Source: Paenibacillus silagei
Lineage (GTDB): Bacteria; Bacillota; Bacilli; Paenibacillales; Paenibacillaceae
Length of the DNA: 59,385 bases
Direction of reading: 5' to 3'
Assembly: GCF_017874735.1 (NCBI RefSeq)
Contig: NZ_JAGGLV010000035.1
Location: forward strand, 1 to 59,385
This document shows, piece by piece, positions 1-8,554 of this stretch (within the stretch, counting starts at the first letter, position 1; each line of letters opens with the position of its first letter). The notes under the pieces are model-generated. The model saw only the letters and a program-made list of their open reading frames with translations, was not told where the DNA came from and searched no databases. The position numbers and the translations under genes are program-made.

Positions 1-95
1 CAACACCCAGCACTCGCCCAATGTGATCGGTTTTCCGATTACATCCCGCCCCAACACCCAGCACTCGCCCAATGTGATCGGTTTTCCGATTACAT
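1..95. repeat. Two tandem copies of a palindrome-containing repeat
   Basis: A 44-base unit at 1-44 recurs unchanged at 52-95, with a period of 51 bases. Each copy contains an inverted repeat, ATGTGATCGG, then a TTTT loop, then CCGATTACAT. The region is non-coding; the short ORFs crossing it are products of the repeat. The array is cut by the window edge, so its true copy number is unknown. It resembles the short intergenic palindromic repeats scattered in Paenibacillus genomes, but that family assignment is inference. Confidence 0.85.
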
Positions 96-107
96 TGGGC
101 GCACGTG

Positions 108-151
108 CAAAAAAGCTCTTCCTGCCCCCAGCGGGACAGGAAGAGCTTTTA
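108..151 (-). terminator. Intrinsic terminator of the cyd operon
   Basis: A 14-base-pair perfect stem (111-124 with 137-150) encloses a short C/G-rich loop. On the minus strand it is followed by a run of U. It lies just beyond the stop of the last cyd gene. The right arm also ends in four T on the plus strand, so it could act in both directions. Confidence 0.85.
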
Positions 152-192
152 CCTTTGTACTCACACACTTACCTCGGCTCTAATCCTAGCCT

Positions 193-1995
193 CTACACAC
201 CATCTGCCCCATTCAGATATTGACCCGGGCGGTCCAGCTCATAAAGCTTGCGGTAACGCGGCTGCCGCTCCATCAGCTCGGCATGGGTGCCGCGCATCTC
301 CACTTGGCCGTTCTCCATGAAGATGACCTCGTCCATCTGCTCGGCGCCCACCAGATGATGCGTGACCCAGATCAGCGTCTTGCCGGCCATTGCCTCGAAC
401 ATCGTCGCCAGCAGCTCGCGCTCCGTGCGCGGGTCGAGGCCAACGGTTGGCTCATCCAGCACAACCACCGGCGTATTCTGCAGCAGAATACGGGCCAAGG
501 CCATTCGCTGGCGCTCTCCGCCGGAGAAGCGCTGCCCCGCCTCGCGTACCGGAGTATCATAGCCCTCCGGCAGCGAAGAGATCAGCGTATCCAGCTTCGC
601 CAGGGCTGCCGCCTGCTGGACCGCTGCCTCCGAAGCCCCCGGGTCCCCGAGCCGGATATTGTTCGCCACCGTGGTGTCGAACAGATGCGGGCTCTGGTTC
701 AGCACCGCGATGAGCTGCGGAATCCGCTCACCGTAAGCCGCAGCATCGATCCCGTTAATCGTCACGGAGCCGATGGTGGGCGCAATCACGCCCTGCACCA
801 GCTTGAGCAGTGTCGATTTACCGGCTCCGCTGCGGCCGATCACTGCAACCTTCCGCCCCTGCGGCAGCGCAAGGTCCAACCCCTGAACAGAGAAGTCGTC
901 ACCTGCCGCATAGCGGTAGCCCGCCGACTTCAGTTCAATCTGAACCTGTCCGCTAGCCTTAGCCGCCTGCAGCGCAGCGGCAGCCTGAGCTTCCGCTCCG
1001 GCACTCCCAGCAGCAGTTCCCGCGCTAAGCGGTGCATCTCCCGCTGCGGCTTCCACGCCCTCCAGCCGCTCCAGTGAATTCCGGTATTGCGGAATTTTCT
1101 CCACAGCCTCGGATACGGGCAGGAAGGCATCTGCCACCGGGAAGACCACCAGCACGAACGCCGCAATCAGCGTTCCGGCAATCGCCCCTTCAGCATACTG
1201 TCCAGCCGCCCAGTATAACAAAGACAACACGGCCAGGCCAACAACGGCCTGCCCGATGAACATACGCAGCCGTGCCCAGCGCCGCAGCGAACCGTCTATG
1301 CGGGCAACCGCCTGTTCGTCCGCTTCGTACGTATCGACGAATTGGCTCTGCCGCCCGCTGATGACCCAGTCACTTAAGCCGAGGACAGCATCTGTCAGCT
1401 TTTGATACAGCCGGTTGCGCTCCTGCTTCACCTGACGCTGACGCTTCTGGGTCAACAAGAGGGAGATCAGCGGTAATACGACTACCAGCACCAGCATATA
1501 GAGTCCCATAAGCAGAGCAAAGGCCACATCGAACGTCCCGAGCGCAATCATTGCCGCTGCATAGATCAATAGCGCGATAATACTCGGAAAGACCGTACGC
1601 AGATACACATTCTGTAAATATTCGATATCATCGGCAAGCATACCGAGAATATCCCCGGTACGGAAGCGCGTGGATAAGAACAGTGCCTGCGGCTCCAGCA
1701 TATGGTACAGCCGGACCCGCATCTTCGATAGAATGCGCAGAATCGTGTCATGTCCCACCAGCCGTTCCACATAGTGGATGACAGCCCGGCTGGTCCCGAA
1801 GGTACGCACACCAACAATGGGGACATAGATCATCAGTATATTTTCCGGCGGAATCGAGGCCTTCGAGATCAGGAAGCCTGAGGTGTACATCAGCGAAGAC
1901 GCCGAGAAGATTGTCAGTGCGCCCAGCAAGATGATTAACACGAACCGCCAGAAGTAGGCAGAGTAATAGGGAGCAAACCATCCTTCACGTTTCAA
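193..1995 (-). CDS. cydC: ABC transporter ATP-binding/permease subunit CydC
   Basis: Half of the heterodimeric CydDC exporter (known in E. coli to export glutathione and cysteine), needed to assemble cytochrome bd in the membrane. The N-terminal ~300 residues form six hydrophobic segments. The C-terminal ATPase has Walker A GRSGAGKST, signature FSGGERQRMALAR and Walker B VVVLDEPTVGLD. An Ala-rich linker (about residues 310-350) joins the halves. The start is TTG, with GGAGGG six bases upstream inside the end of cydD; the genes overlap by four bases. It is assigned to CydC rather than CydD by its N-terminal sequence and fourth position; B. subtilis naming differs. At 600 residues it is of normal length. 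Confidence 0.9.
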   Translation of the reverse strand: MKREGWFAPYYSAYFWRFVLIILLGALTIFSASSLMYTSGFLISKASIPPENILMIYVPIVGVRTFGTSRAVIHYVERLVGHDTILRILSKMRVRLYHMLEPQALFLSTRFRTGDILGMLADDIEYLQNVYLRTVFPSIIALLIYAAAMIALGTFDVAFALLMGLYMLVLVVVLPLISLLLTQKRQRQVKQERNRLYQKLTDAVLGLSDWVISGRQSQFVDTYEADEQAVARIDGSLRRWARLRMFIGQAVVGLAVLSLLYWAAGQYAEGAIAGTLIAAFVLVVFPVADAFLPVSEAVEKIPQYRNSLERLEGVEAAAGDAPLSAGTAAGSAGAEAQAAAALQAAKASGQVQIELKSAGYRYAAGDDFSVQGLDLALPQGRKVAVIGRSGAGKSTLLKLVQGVIAPTIGSVTINGIDAAAYGERIPQLIAVLNQSPHLFDTTVANNIRLGDPGASEAAVQQAAALAKLDTLISSLPEGYDTPVREAGQRFSGGERQRMALARILLQNTPVVVLDEPTVGLDPRTERELLATMFEAMAGKTLIWVTHHLVGAEQMDEVIFMENGQVEMRGTHAELMERQPRYRKLYELDRPGQYLNGADGV

Positions 1996-3761
1996 TGGAT
2001 TCCCTCCAATTGACTTTGAATAAGCTCATAATAAGCACCCCTCCGCGCAGTCAGCTCGTCGTGTGTGCCTATTTCAGCCACCCGTCCCTGCTGCATAACG
2101 ACAATCAGATCCATGTCGATCATCCAGTGCAGGCGGTGTGTAGCCAGGAATACCAGCTTACCCTCGAACAGCGGCAGCATCGTCTCCTTCAGCTCATATT
2201 CCGTCTCAATGTCCAGATGGGCCGTCGGCTCATCCAGCAGCATGATGGGGCGGCTGCTCAGCAGCGCGCGGGCCAGAGCCACACGCTGCTCCTGTCCGCC
2301 GCTGAGCGAACGGCCGCCGCCGCCGATCATTTCGTTCAATCCCTCCGGCAGCGAGGACACCAGCTTCGATAAACCTGCCGACTCCAGCGCGGCAGCTACC
2401 GCTTCCTGCGAAGCCTCAGGATAATAGAACCGGACATTATCAGCCAGAGTGCCGCTGAAGATATACGGGCGCTGCGGAATATAAGCCGTCTGCTTCCGCC
2501 ACCCCTCATCGGTCAGCGCACTGACCAGGCTTCCATTGATCGTAAGGCTTCCGGAGGTTGGATGAAGGAAGCCGCCCAGAATATCTACAAGCGTAGACTT
2601 GCCTGCCCCGCTCTCCCCGATAATACCGATTCTGGCATATCCCCTGAAGTCGAGATTCACCCCTTCGAGCGAGGATACACCGTCAGCTTCATATTGTACG
2701 CCCACCGCATGAAGCCGAAGTTCACTATCATTGTTCCACGTGAAAACGGCTCCCGGCAGCTCTCCTCCATCGCCCTTTACCGCTCCCTGCCCACCCGGCT
2801 CCAGCAGCTTCGCCTGGACCGTCTCACGGTCAATGATGCTCTTCATCGCTTCTCCGGCTTCCTTGCCGTCCAGTGTGGCATGGAAATCTGCACCCACCAG
2901 CCGCACCGGCAGGAAATATTCCGGCGCGAGAATCAGGATCGTCAGTCCGGTAACCAGCGTCATCTGCTCATTGACCAGACGCAGACCGAGACTTACCGCT
3001 ACCGAAGCGACAGACAGCATGGTGAAGAAGTCCAGTGCGAACGATGACAGGAAGGCGACTCGCAACGTACGCATAGTTGCTGAACGGTAGCGGTCACTGA
3101 CCTTAGCAATACTCTCACTGTGGCTGCGGCTGCGTCCAAGATATTTCAGCGTCTCCAGACCGCGCAGCGAATCCACGAAGTGATTCGATAAGGTACGGTA
3201 GGACTTCAGCTGACGGTCCATCTGCTTGCGGGCTGTCATCCCGATCAGGATCATGAATACAATAATGATCGGCATCGTTAAAGTAAGAATGACACCGCTG
3301 GACGTATCCAGGGTGAATACATAGATAAGCAGCAGAGCGGGTGTTACCGCCATACCGACCATCCGCGGAATAATCAGCTCCAGGTATGTGCGGAACTTCG
3401 TTACTCCTTCAAGCACTAATGTGACCATATTTCCGGTTCCCCGGTCGCCAGCCAGCCGTGGTCCCAGCTGGAACAGCTTGTCCATCATCTGTCTCCGCAT
3501 GCTGCTGCCGGTCGCTTCCGCGAAGCGGTACGCCGCCCGGCTCATCAGCATAGCGCAGGCATGACGCACAAGAAACGCAAGAAGGAACAAGAGCGCTCTA
3601 GCCCCTTGTTCCTTCAGCGGTTCTCCCGCAAACAGCGCAGAGACAGCTTCTGCCAGCGACTTCGCCAGCAGAAGAATGGAGAAGCTTTGCACCAGGGTCA
3701 GGAAGCCAACCAGCAGAAAGACAGGCTTAACTCCTTTGTACCCAAGCAAATTTTTATCCAT
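1992..3761 (-). CDS. cydD: ABC transporter ATP-binding/permease subunit CydD
   Basis: Partner of CydC in the thiol exporter required for cytochrome bd maturation. The protein has 589 residues: six membrane segments in the first ~320, then an ATPase with Walker A GESGAGKST, signature LSGGQEQRVALARALL and Walker B IMLLDEPTAHLD. The ATG shares one base with the cydB stop (TAATG), which points to translational coupling, and it overlaps cydC at its 3' end. Third place in the operon is typical for the CydD-type subunit in Firmicutes. A degenerate parS-like sequence inside the gene is treated as chance. Confidence 0.9.
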   Translation of the reverse strand: MDKNLLGYKGVKPVFLLVGFLTLVQSFSILLLAKSLAEAVSALFAGEPLKEQGARALLFLLAFLVRHACAMLMSRAAYRFAEATGSSMRRQMMDKLFQLGPRLAGDRGTGNMVTLVLEGVTKFRTYLELIIPRMVGMAVTPALLLIYVFTLDTSSGVILTLTMPIIIVFMILIGMTARKQMDRQLKSYRTLSNHFVDSLRGLETLKYLGRSRSHSESIAKVSDRYRSATMRTLRVAFLSSFALDFFTMLSVASVAVSLGLRLVNEQMTLVTGLTILILAPEYFLPVRLVGADFHATLDGKEAGEAMKSIIDRETVQAKLLEPGGQGAVKGDGGELPGAVFTWNNDSELRLHAVGVQYEADGVSSLEGVNLDFRGYARIGIIGESGAGKSTLVDILGGFLHPTSGSLTINGSLVSALTDEGWRKQTAYIPQRPYIFSGTLADNVRFYYPEASQEAVAAALESAGLSKLVSSLPEGLNEMIGGGGRSLSGGQEQRVALARALLSSRPIMLLDEPTAHLDIETEYELKETMLPLFEGKLVFLATHRLHWMIDMDLIVVMQQGRVAEIGTHDELTARRGAYYELIQSQLEGIH

Positions 3762-4774
3762 TAGTATTCAAGATGCTCCTTCTCATGAACCCGTTTGTGG
3801 AAGATGAAATAACTCCAGATCTGATAGCCCAGCACGAACGGCAGCAGGGTCAGCGCTACAATCGTCATCACCTTCAGCGAATATTGGCCGGAGGCCGCAT
3901 TCGTAATCGTCAGGTTGAATGCCTGATCCAGCGAGCTGATCATCACCCGCGGGAACAGTCCGATGAAGATCGATGCAACAGACAGCGCCATCACAGCACC
4001 AGTCATCCCGAAGGCATAGCCGTCCTTCTTCTTAGTCATGAAATATCCGGCCAGCAGATAAGCGGCTACAGCGAGAACGACTACAATCCACAGCAGCGTT
4101 CCGCGTTTATCGAAGATATCTGTCATAGTATATGTCATTACAACGAAGGCTACCAAGAGCGCCGCCAGTGGAATCAGCAGCTTCTGGGCCAGCTTACGCG
4201 CCCGTTCCTGCAGATCTCCAAGCGTGCGGAGCGTAGTGAACATCAGCCCGTGCACCAGACACAGCAGGACAACCGTAATCCCTGCAACCACTGTATAAGC
4301 ATTGACGATATCGAAGAATCCGGCATACATCTGCATATCCTTGTCGATCGGCAAGCCCTTGATGAAGCTGGCGAATACCACGGCGAGCAGGAACGGCGGC
4401 AGGAAGCTGCCGAAGAAGATGCAGACATCCCATGTTTTCTGCCAAGCCTTGGAATCGCGCTTGCCTCTGAATTCGAAGGCGACACCACGGGCGATTAGCG
4501 CCAGCAGAGCAAATACAAACGGAATATAGAAACCGCTGAACAGCGTAGCATACCAATGCGGGAAGGCCGCGAACATGGCACCGGCACCCGTAATCAGCCA
4601 TACCTCATTTGCATCCCAGAACGGCCCGATCGAATTGATCAGTATCCGGCGCTCCGTATCATTCTTGGCCAGAATCTGCGTCTCCATCCCTACACCGAAG
4701 TCGAAGCCTTCCAGGAAGAAGAATCCAACGAACAGCACCGCAATCAGCAGAAACCATAATTCATTAAGTGACAT
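3761..4774 (-). CDS. cydB: Cytochrome bd ubiquinol oxidase subunit II
   Basis: Second subunit of the bd-type terminal oxidase, which reduces oxygen with electrons from quinol in the cytoplasmic membrane. The 337-residue polytopic protein begins with the family stretch FFFLEGFDFGVG, followed by the conserved segment GPFWDANEVWLITGAGAMF. About eight to nine hydrophobic segments are visible. AGGAGGG lies just upstream of the ATG. Only three bases separate it from cydA, and it overlaps cydD by one, so the four cyd genes form one transcript. Confidence 0.96.
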   Translation of the reverse strand: MSLNELWFLLIAVLFVGFFFLEGFDFGVGMETQILAKNDTERRILINSIGPFWDANEVWLITGAGAMFAAFPHWYATLFSGFYIPFVFALLALIARGVAFEFRGKRDSKAWQKTWDVCIFFGSFLPPFLLAVVFASFIKGLPIDKDMQMYAGFFDIVNAYTVVAGITVVLLCLVHGLMFTTLRTLGDLQERARKLAQKLLIPLAALLVAFVVMTYTMTDIFDKRGTLLWIVVVLAVAAYLLAGYFMTKKKDGYAFGMTGAVMALSVASIFIGLFPRVMISSLDQAFNLTITNAASGQYSLKVMTIVALTLLPFVLGYQIWSYFIFHKRVHEKEHLEY

Positions 4775-4777
4775 TGG

Positions 4778-6166
4778 TTAGCCCTCCTTGTTATACGGAT
4801 CGTGGGATTCACCGTGTTCGTTATCCATAGCATAAGGACCTTTTTTGATCACTTTGACGAACAGGCCGACTAGCACTGCACCCAATATGGCATAGATCGC
4901 GGTAAAAGAAATCACCGAGAACAGCACCTGTCCGCTGGTAATATTAGGTGATACACTGTCTTCTGTAGTCATAAGTCCGAATACAGTCCATGGCTGACGC
5001 CCGATCTCTGTCATAATCCAGCCGGCCGTGTTGGCAATCGGCGGAAGCAGCAGTCCCCAGAACATGAAGCGCATGAACCAAGTATTGGGTCTGTCCATCT
5101 TTTTACGCCACATCAGGTAGATCGCGTATACCCCAAACAGTATCATCAGCGAGCCTGCAGCCACCATGATCCGGAAGCTCCAGAAGGTTGTTTTGACCGG
5201 CGGAATATAATCTCCTGGCCCATAGGCCACTTCATACTCCTGCTGCAGCTCCAGCATCCCCTTCACTTCACCGGAGAATTTACTGTAGGACAGGAAGCTC
5301 AGCAGATACGGAACCTGAACTTCATTGCTGTTGGTCTGGTTCTTCACATCGATATTGGCAAATACCGTCCAAGGTGCCGGGTCGCCGCTCTCGCCCCACA
5401 GCGCTTCGGATGCCGCCATCTTCATTGGCTGTGTCTCTACCAGATATTGAGCCTGTGCATGTCCTGCAACCGCAACGCCGAAGGATGAGATAACCCCTAC
5501 AATTGCTGCAATCTCGAATGATTTTCGGAAAAAGGCAACGTCCTGCTTCTTAAGCAATTTGTATGCACTGATCCCTGTTACCAGGAAGGCGCCTGTAGCG
5601 TAAGCGGCAAGCACTGTATGCGGAAATTCCACCAGCAGCTGGCCATTTGTAATCAGTGCGAAGATGTCATTCATCTCAGCACGGCCATTGTTAATCTGGA
5701 AGCCAACCGGATGCTGCATGAACGAGTTAGCCAGCAGAATCCAGAATGCCGACAGCATCGTTCCGAAGGCGACCAGCCAGATGGATAACAGATGAATCCG
5801 CTTGGATACCTTATCCCAGCCGAAGATCCAGATTCCGATGAACGTGGACTCCAGGAAGAAGGCCAACAAGGCTTCAATCGCAAGCGGAGCCCCGAACACA
5901 TCACCGACGAAGCGCGAATAATCCGACCAGTTCATCCCGAACTGGAACTCCTGCAAGATCCCTGTTACTACACCTACTGCGAAGTTAATCAGGAATAGCT
6001 TCCCCCAGAATTGCGCCATTCTTTTGTACTCTTCATTGCCCTTTCTTACGTACATGGTCTCCATAATGGCAATTATGAGCGCAAGTCCGATCGATACTGG
6101 CACAAAGAAATAATGAAAAATTGTCGTCGACGCAAATTGTATACGCGACAGCAGTACTGTATCCAT
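4778..6166 (-). CDS. cydA: Cytochrome bd ubiquinol oxidase subunit I
   Basis: Haem-bearing subunit of cytochrome bd oxidase (haems b558, b595 and d), which oxidises quinol. The start at 6166 (MDTVLLSRIQF) is chosen because GGGGAG sits just upstream; the reading frame also extends eight codons further up. The protein has 462 residues. The N-terminal His in TTIFHYFFVPVS and the block GWIMTEIGRQPW typical of CydA are present. The Q-loop region looks short, as usual in Firmicutes. It is first in the cydABDC operon, behind a TATAAT promoter flanked by two Rex-type operators, so induction at low oxygen or high NADH/NAD+ is expected. Confidence 0.96.
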   Translation of the reverse strand: MDTVLLSRIQFASTTIFHYFFVPVSIGLALIIAIMETMYVRKGNEEYKRMAQFWGKLFLINFAVGVVTGILQEFQFGMNWSDYSRFVGDVFGAPLAIEALLAFFLESTFIGIWIFGWDKVSKRIHLLSIWLVAFGTMLSAFWILLANSFMQHPVGFQINNGRAEMNDIFALITNGQLLVEFPHTVLAAYATGAFLVTGISAYKLLKKQDVAFFRKSFEIAAIVGVISSFGVAVAGHAQAQYLVETQPMKMAASEALWGESGDPAPWTVFANIDVKNQTNSNEVQVPYLLSFLSYSKFSGEVKGMLELQQEYEVAYGPGDYIPPVKTTFWSFRIMVAAGSLMILFGVYAIYLMWRKKMDRPNTWFMRFMFWGLLLPPIANTAGWIMTEIGRQPWTVFGLMTTEDSVSPNITSGQVLFSVISFTAIYAILGAVLVGLFVKVIKKGPYAMDNEHGESHDPYNKEG

Positions 6167-6228
6167 ATTTCTCCCCTTCCTTCTCCCCATTTCGTTATGT
6201 CTATTTTGTCAAATTCCCATCACTCAAA

Positions 6229-6246
6229 GTGTGATAATTATCACAT
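6229..6246 (-). promoter_or_regulatory. Rex-type operator at the cydA -10 region
   Basis: The 18-base palindrome GTGTGA-TAATTA-TCACAT fits the Rex pattern TTGTGA-N6-TCACAA with one change in each half. It overlaps the 3' part of the cydA -10 hexamer, a position where a repressor would block RNA polymerase. Confidence 0.7.
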
Positions 6247-6275
6247 TATACGCCCCGTTTAGGCATAAAAAACAA
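6245..6275 (-). promoter_or_regulatory. Promoter of cydABDC
   Basis: On the minus strand a consensus TATAAT lies at 6250-6245. The -35 is weak: GTTTTT at 17 bases or TTGTTT at 19 bases upstream. It is placed between two Rex-type operators, which supports it. The start would leave an untranslated leader of roughly 70 bases. Confidence 0.6.
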
Positions 6276-6280
6276 TAGAT

Positions 6281-6298
6281 TTGTGACAAATATCACAA
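6281..6298 (-). promoter_or_regulatory. Rex operator upstream of the cydA -35 region
   Basis: TTGTGACAAATATCACAA has both six-base halves exactly matching the Rex pattern TTGTGA-N6-TCACAA. It lies 52 bases, about five helical turns, from the second operator, so both are on the same face of the DNA. Rex is the redox-sensing repressor of cydABCD in other Firmicutes. Confidence 0.82.
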
Positions 6299-6310
6299 TT
6301 TTGCATTTAA

Positions 6311-6342
6311 AAGCAAAAAAAATAAGACGGTTTCACCGTCTT
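6311..6342 (-). terminator. Terminator downstream of the ydjO-like gene
   Basis: A seven-base-pair stem AAGACGG/CCGTCTT with a five-base loop is followed on the minus strand by an A/U-rich tract of eight U. It isolates the cold-shock genes from cydA. Confidence 0.8.
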
Positions 6343-6389
6343 GAAGGTGTCCTGCATATATAGTTGTCTTGACTCATAAAGGTATTGGT

Positions 6390-6620
6390 CTAGGTAATGG
6401 AAATACCTTTCTTAAGCGATTTGAGATCGCCATTTGAATTAAGCAATTGCGGCAGCATCTTCATGCTACGAACCATTGGGGAATGACAGAGACGGCAGGA
6501 AGGCGCATGTTCAAATGCGAAATTATCCCTCATCCATCCATTGCAATCCTCATTGGTACAGGCCCAAATTGCGGTATTTTCTTCCGGTACTTCCTCCAAA
6601 GGCTTTTTCCGGTAGTTCAT
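6390..6620 (-). CDS. Cold-inducible YdjO-family protein
   Basis: A 76-residue cytoplasmic protein resembling B. subtilis YdjO, a cold-inducible protein of unknown function. Two cysteine pairs (residues 21/26, CTNEDC, and 42/45, CRLC) suggest a small zinc-binding fold. The conserved core WMRDNF lies between them. GGGAGGA stands eight bases before the ATG. It sits about 90 bases downstream of cspA on the same strand, with an intrinsic terminator between, so it may be expressed by read-through from the cold-shock promoter. Confidence 0.8.
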   Translation of the reverse strand: MNYRKKPLEEVPEENTAIWACTNEDCNGWMRDNFAFEHAPSCRLCHSPMVRSMKMLPQLLNSNGDLKSLKKGISIT

Positions 6621-6660
6621 TGCCGTTCCTCCCTTCCTTTATGTTGCAAGCAAGTGATGA

Positions 6661-6701
6661 TAAAAAAAGACCGTCCCAACTTTCACAAGCGGGGACGGTA
6701 C
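6661..6701 (-). terminator. Terminator between cspA and ydjO-like gene
   Basis: Arms GACCGTCCC and GGGACGGT pair around a 12-13 base loop and are followed by seven U on the minus strand. It lies between two cold-shock genes of the same strand, so it may reduce rather than abolish expression of the second. Confidence 0.8.
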
Positions 6702-6711
6702 CTTCTATTAA

Positions 6712-6912
6712 TTACAGTTTTACAACGTTTTCGGCTTGTGGTCCGCGGTTGCCTTGAACAACGTTGAATTCAACGCGTTGGCCTTCGTCCAAAGTTTTGA
6801 AGCCGTCGCCAGTGATTGCGCTGAAGTGAACGAATACGTCGCTTCCGCCTTCAACTTCGATGAAACCGAATCCTTTTTCTGCGTTGAACCATTTAACTGT
6901 ACCTGTTTGCAT
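6712..6912 (-). CDS. cspA: Cold-shock protein, CspA family
   Basis: A 66-residue single-stranded nucleic-acid-binding protein with one OB-fold. The RNA-binding motifs RNP1 (KGFGFIEV) and RNP2 (VFVHF) are intact, and the start MQTGTVKWFNAEKGFGF is typical. GGAGGT lies eight bases before the ATG at 6912; an in-frame start five codons upstream would overlap that site and is not used. It acts as an RNA chaperone in the cytoplasm, melting structure in mRNA at low temperature. Which Bacillus Csp is its true orthologue cannot be told from the sequence alone. Confidence 0.95.
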   Translation of the reverse strand: MQTGTVKWFNAEKGFGFIEVEGGSDVFVHFSAITGDGFKTLDEGQRVEFNVVQGNRGPQAENVVKL

Positions 6913-7306
6913 GTGTGTTACCTCCACAAATTTAAATTAATATGTTCTTTTTATCTTCAGACAAAGAAAAAATTCACACATTGAGAAAGGTTGTAGCTTT
7001 GGTTGACAGCCCTTTTCAATGCGAGAATAAGGTATCAATGTAAGAACAATTTCATGTTACCACACCTTAATAACAAAGGCAAGCTGTTCTATCCTAATTC
7101 CTCCGTTTTTTCCCTTATAAGGACTACTTCCCAATGTAAGGGCTACCAGTCATAATAAATTGTAATATTTATACCCATTGCTACCAATTACCCCATTTAT
7201 TTATTCTTGAAACAGCCCCGCCCTCTTCTTTTTTTCCTGAAAAGGACGGCTTGAACTGTTTCCGTAATCGTGACTGCCTCATTATTATATACGGCCATTT
7301 CCAATT
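6913..7306. other. Intergenic region upstream of cspA, no gene seen
   Basis: This 394-base AT-rich gap between cspA and htrA holds no convincing ORF. On the minus strand TTGTCT (6964-6959), 16 bases, then TATTAA (6942-6937) could be a cspA promoter, but it would give an unusually short leader for a cold-shock gene, so a more distal promoter is equally possible. No clear terminator for htrA was found. Confidence 0.5.
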
Positions 7307-8554
7307 TTATTCCTCTGGCTTCTCAAGAAGCTGGACTGTGGTCTGCTTCACTTCACCATTGCGGTAATAGGTAATCTTCAGCTTATCGCCGATCTTGGTA
7401 TGATCGTACAGATATTTGCGCAGCGACAGCGTGGAGGTAATCGGCTTATCGTTGAACTTGGTAATCACATCGTTAAGCTGCAGACCCGCTTCCTTCGCCG
7501 GTCCCACAGCATCCAGAACCACAACCCCATCGGTCACTAGAGACGGAAGATTGAGCTCCTTACGCTGGTCATCGGCCAGCGGTACATAAGGATTATTCAG
7601 ATCCACTGAATAGACGCCCAGGTATGACCGGGCTATCCGGCCTTTGGAGGTAAGCTCATTGGCTGTATCCACCACATGATTGGAGGGAATCGCAAAGCCC
7701 AGTCCCTCTACCCCCGTATCGGAGATCTTCATCGTATTGATACCAATCACCTTGCCGTCCAGATCCACTAGTGCGCCCCCGCTGTTGCCCTCGTTAATGG
7801 CCGCATCCGTCTGGATCACTTCCTGCTCCCAATCGTACACGCCATCCTGGTTCAGTGACACCGGTATCGTCCGCTCTGTGTAGCTGACTATGCCGGAAGT
7901 CAGTGTATCTCCAAGCCCCAGCGGGTTGCCGATGGCAATGACAGTCTCACCCAGACGCAGCTTGGAGGAATCCCCAATCTCAGCAATCCGGTCGATTCCC
8001 TTGCCGTCAATGGAGAGCACAGCAATATCGCTCACCTTGTCGGCACCTACCAGCTCCGCCTTGTGTGTCACGCCGTCTACTGTAACCACTTCCAGCTTGC
8101 CGGCACCCTCAATGACATGATTATTCGTGATGATAAATGCCTTATTGTCATCCTTCTTATAGATAACTCCCGAGCCTAGCGCGGATTCATCGAGAATATT
8201 AAGTTCCTTATTATCTTGTTTATGATTAATGATGCTCACTACCGCAGGGCGGATATGTGCAGCAGCCTGAATAATCCGGTCATACGGATCTGCGCTGCTC
8301 GCAGCCACCTTATCAATAACCACCGGAGCCTGAGCTCTCTCAGCGGCGAACTGTCCCGTTACCAGACTGAACAGCAGCACAGCCGCTACAGCACTGCAGA
8401 CAGAGCTGATCAGCGAGATCTGCCAGGTTGCCAGCGACCGCTTCGATTTGCGGACAGCCCACTTGCCGTCAGCATATCCGCCGGTTGATTTAGATTTGCC
8501 GCTTTTGCGCCGTGACACCTTGGTTGAATAGAAATCATCATCAAATAATCCCAT
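7307..8554 (-). CDS. htrA: HtrA/DegP-type membrane-anchored serine protease
   Basis: A surface protease/chaperone that degrades misfolded exported proteins. The start at 8554 (MGLFDDDFYS) is preceded by GGGGAGAG; the frame is open 18 codons further up. A basic N-terminus is followed by one membrane anchor (about residues 44-66), a trypsin-like domain with catalytic His146 (NNHVI), Asp176 (SDIAVL) and Ser258 (GNSGGAL), and one C-terminal PDZ domain (about 315-405). The length of 415 residues is normal. It lies next to the wal operon as in other Bacillales, but no CssR-type site was recognised upstream. Confidence 0.93.
   Translation of the reverse strand: MGLFDDDFYSTKVSRRKSGKSKSTGGYADGKWAVRKSKRSLATWQISLISSVCSAVAAVLLFSLVTGQFAAERAQAPVVIDKVAASSADPYDRIIQAAAHIRPAVVSIINHKQDNKELNILDESALGSGVIYKKDDNKAFIITNNHVIEGAGKLEVVTVDGVTHKAELVGADKVSDIAVLSIDGKGIDRIAEIGDSSKLRLGETVIAIGNPLGLGDTLTSGIVSYTERTIPVSLNQDGVYDWEQEVIQTDAAINEGNSGGALVDLDGKVIGINTMKISDTGVEGLGFAIPSNHVVDTANELTSKGRIARSYLGVYSVDLNNPYVPLADDQRKELNLPSLVTDGVVVLDAVGPAKEAGLQLNDVITKFNDKPITSTLSLRKYLYDHTKIGDKLKITYYRNGEVKQTTVQLLEKPEE

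Noticed and set aside
1..95. CRISPR array
   Set aside because: Only two units with a seven-base spacer and an internal palindrome; no unique spacers and no cas genes.
23..320. Short plus-strand ORFs at the left edge
   Set aside because: They come from the tandem repeat and the antisense of cydC.
2732..2747. parS-like TGTTCCACGTGAAAAC inside cydD
   Set aside because: Three mismatches to the parS consensus and inside a conserved coding region far from the other sites; likely chance.
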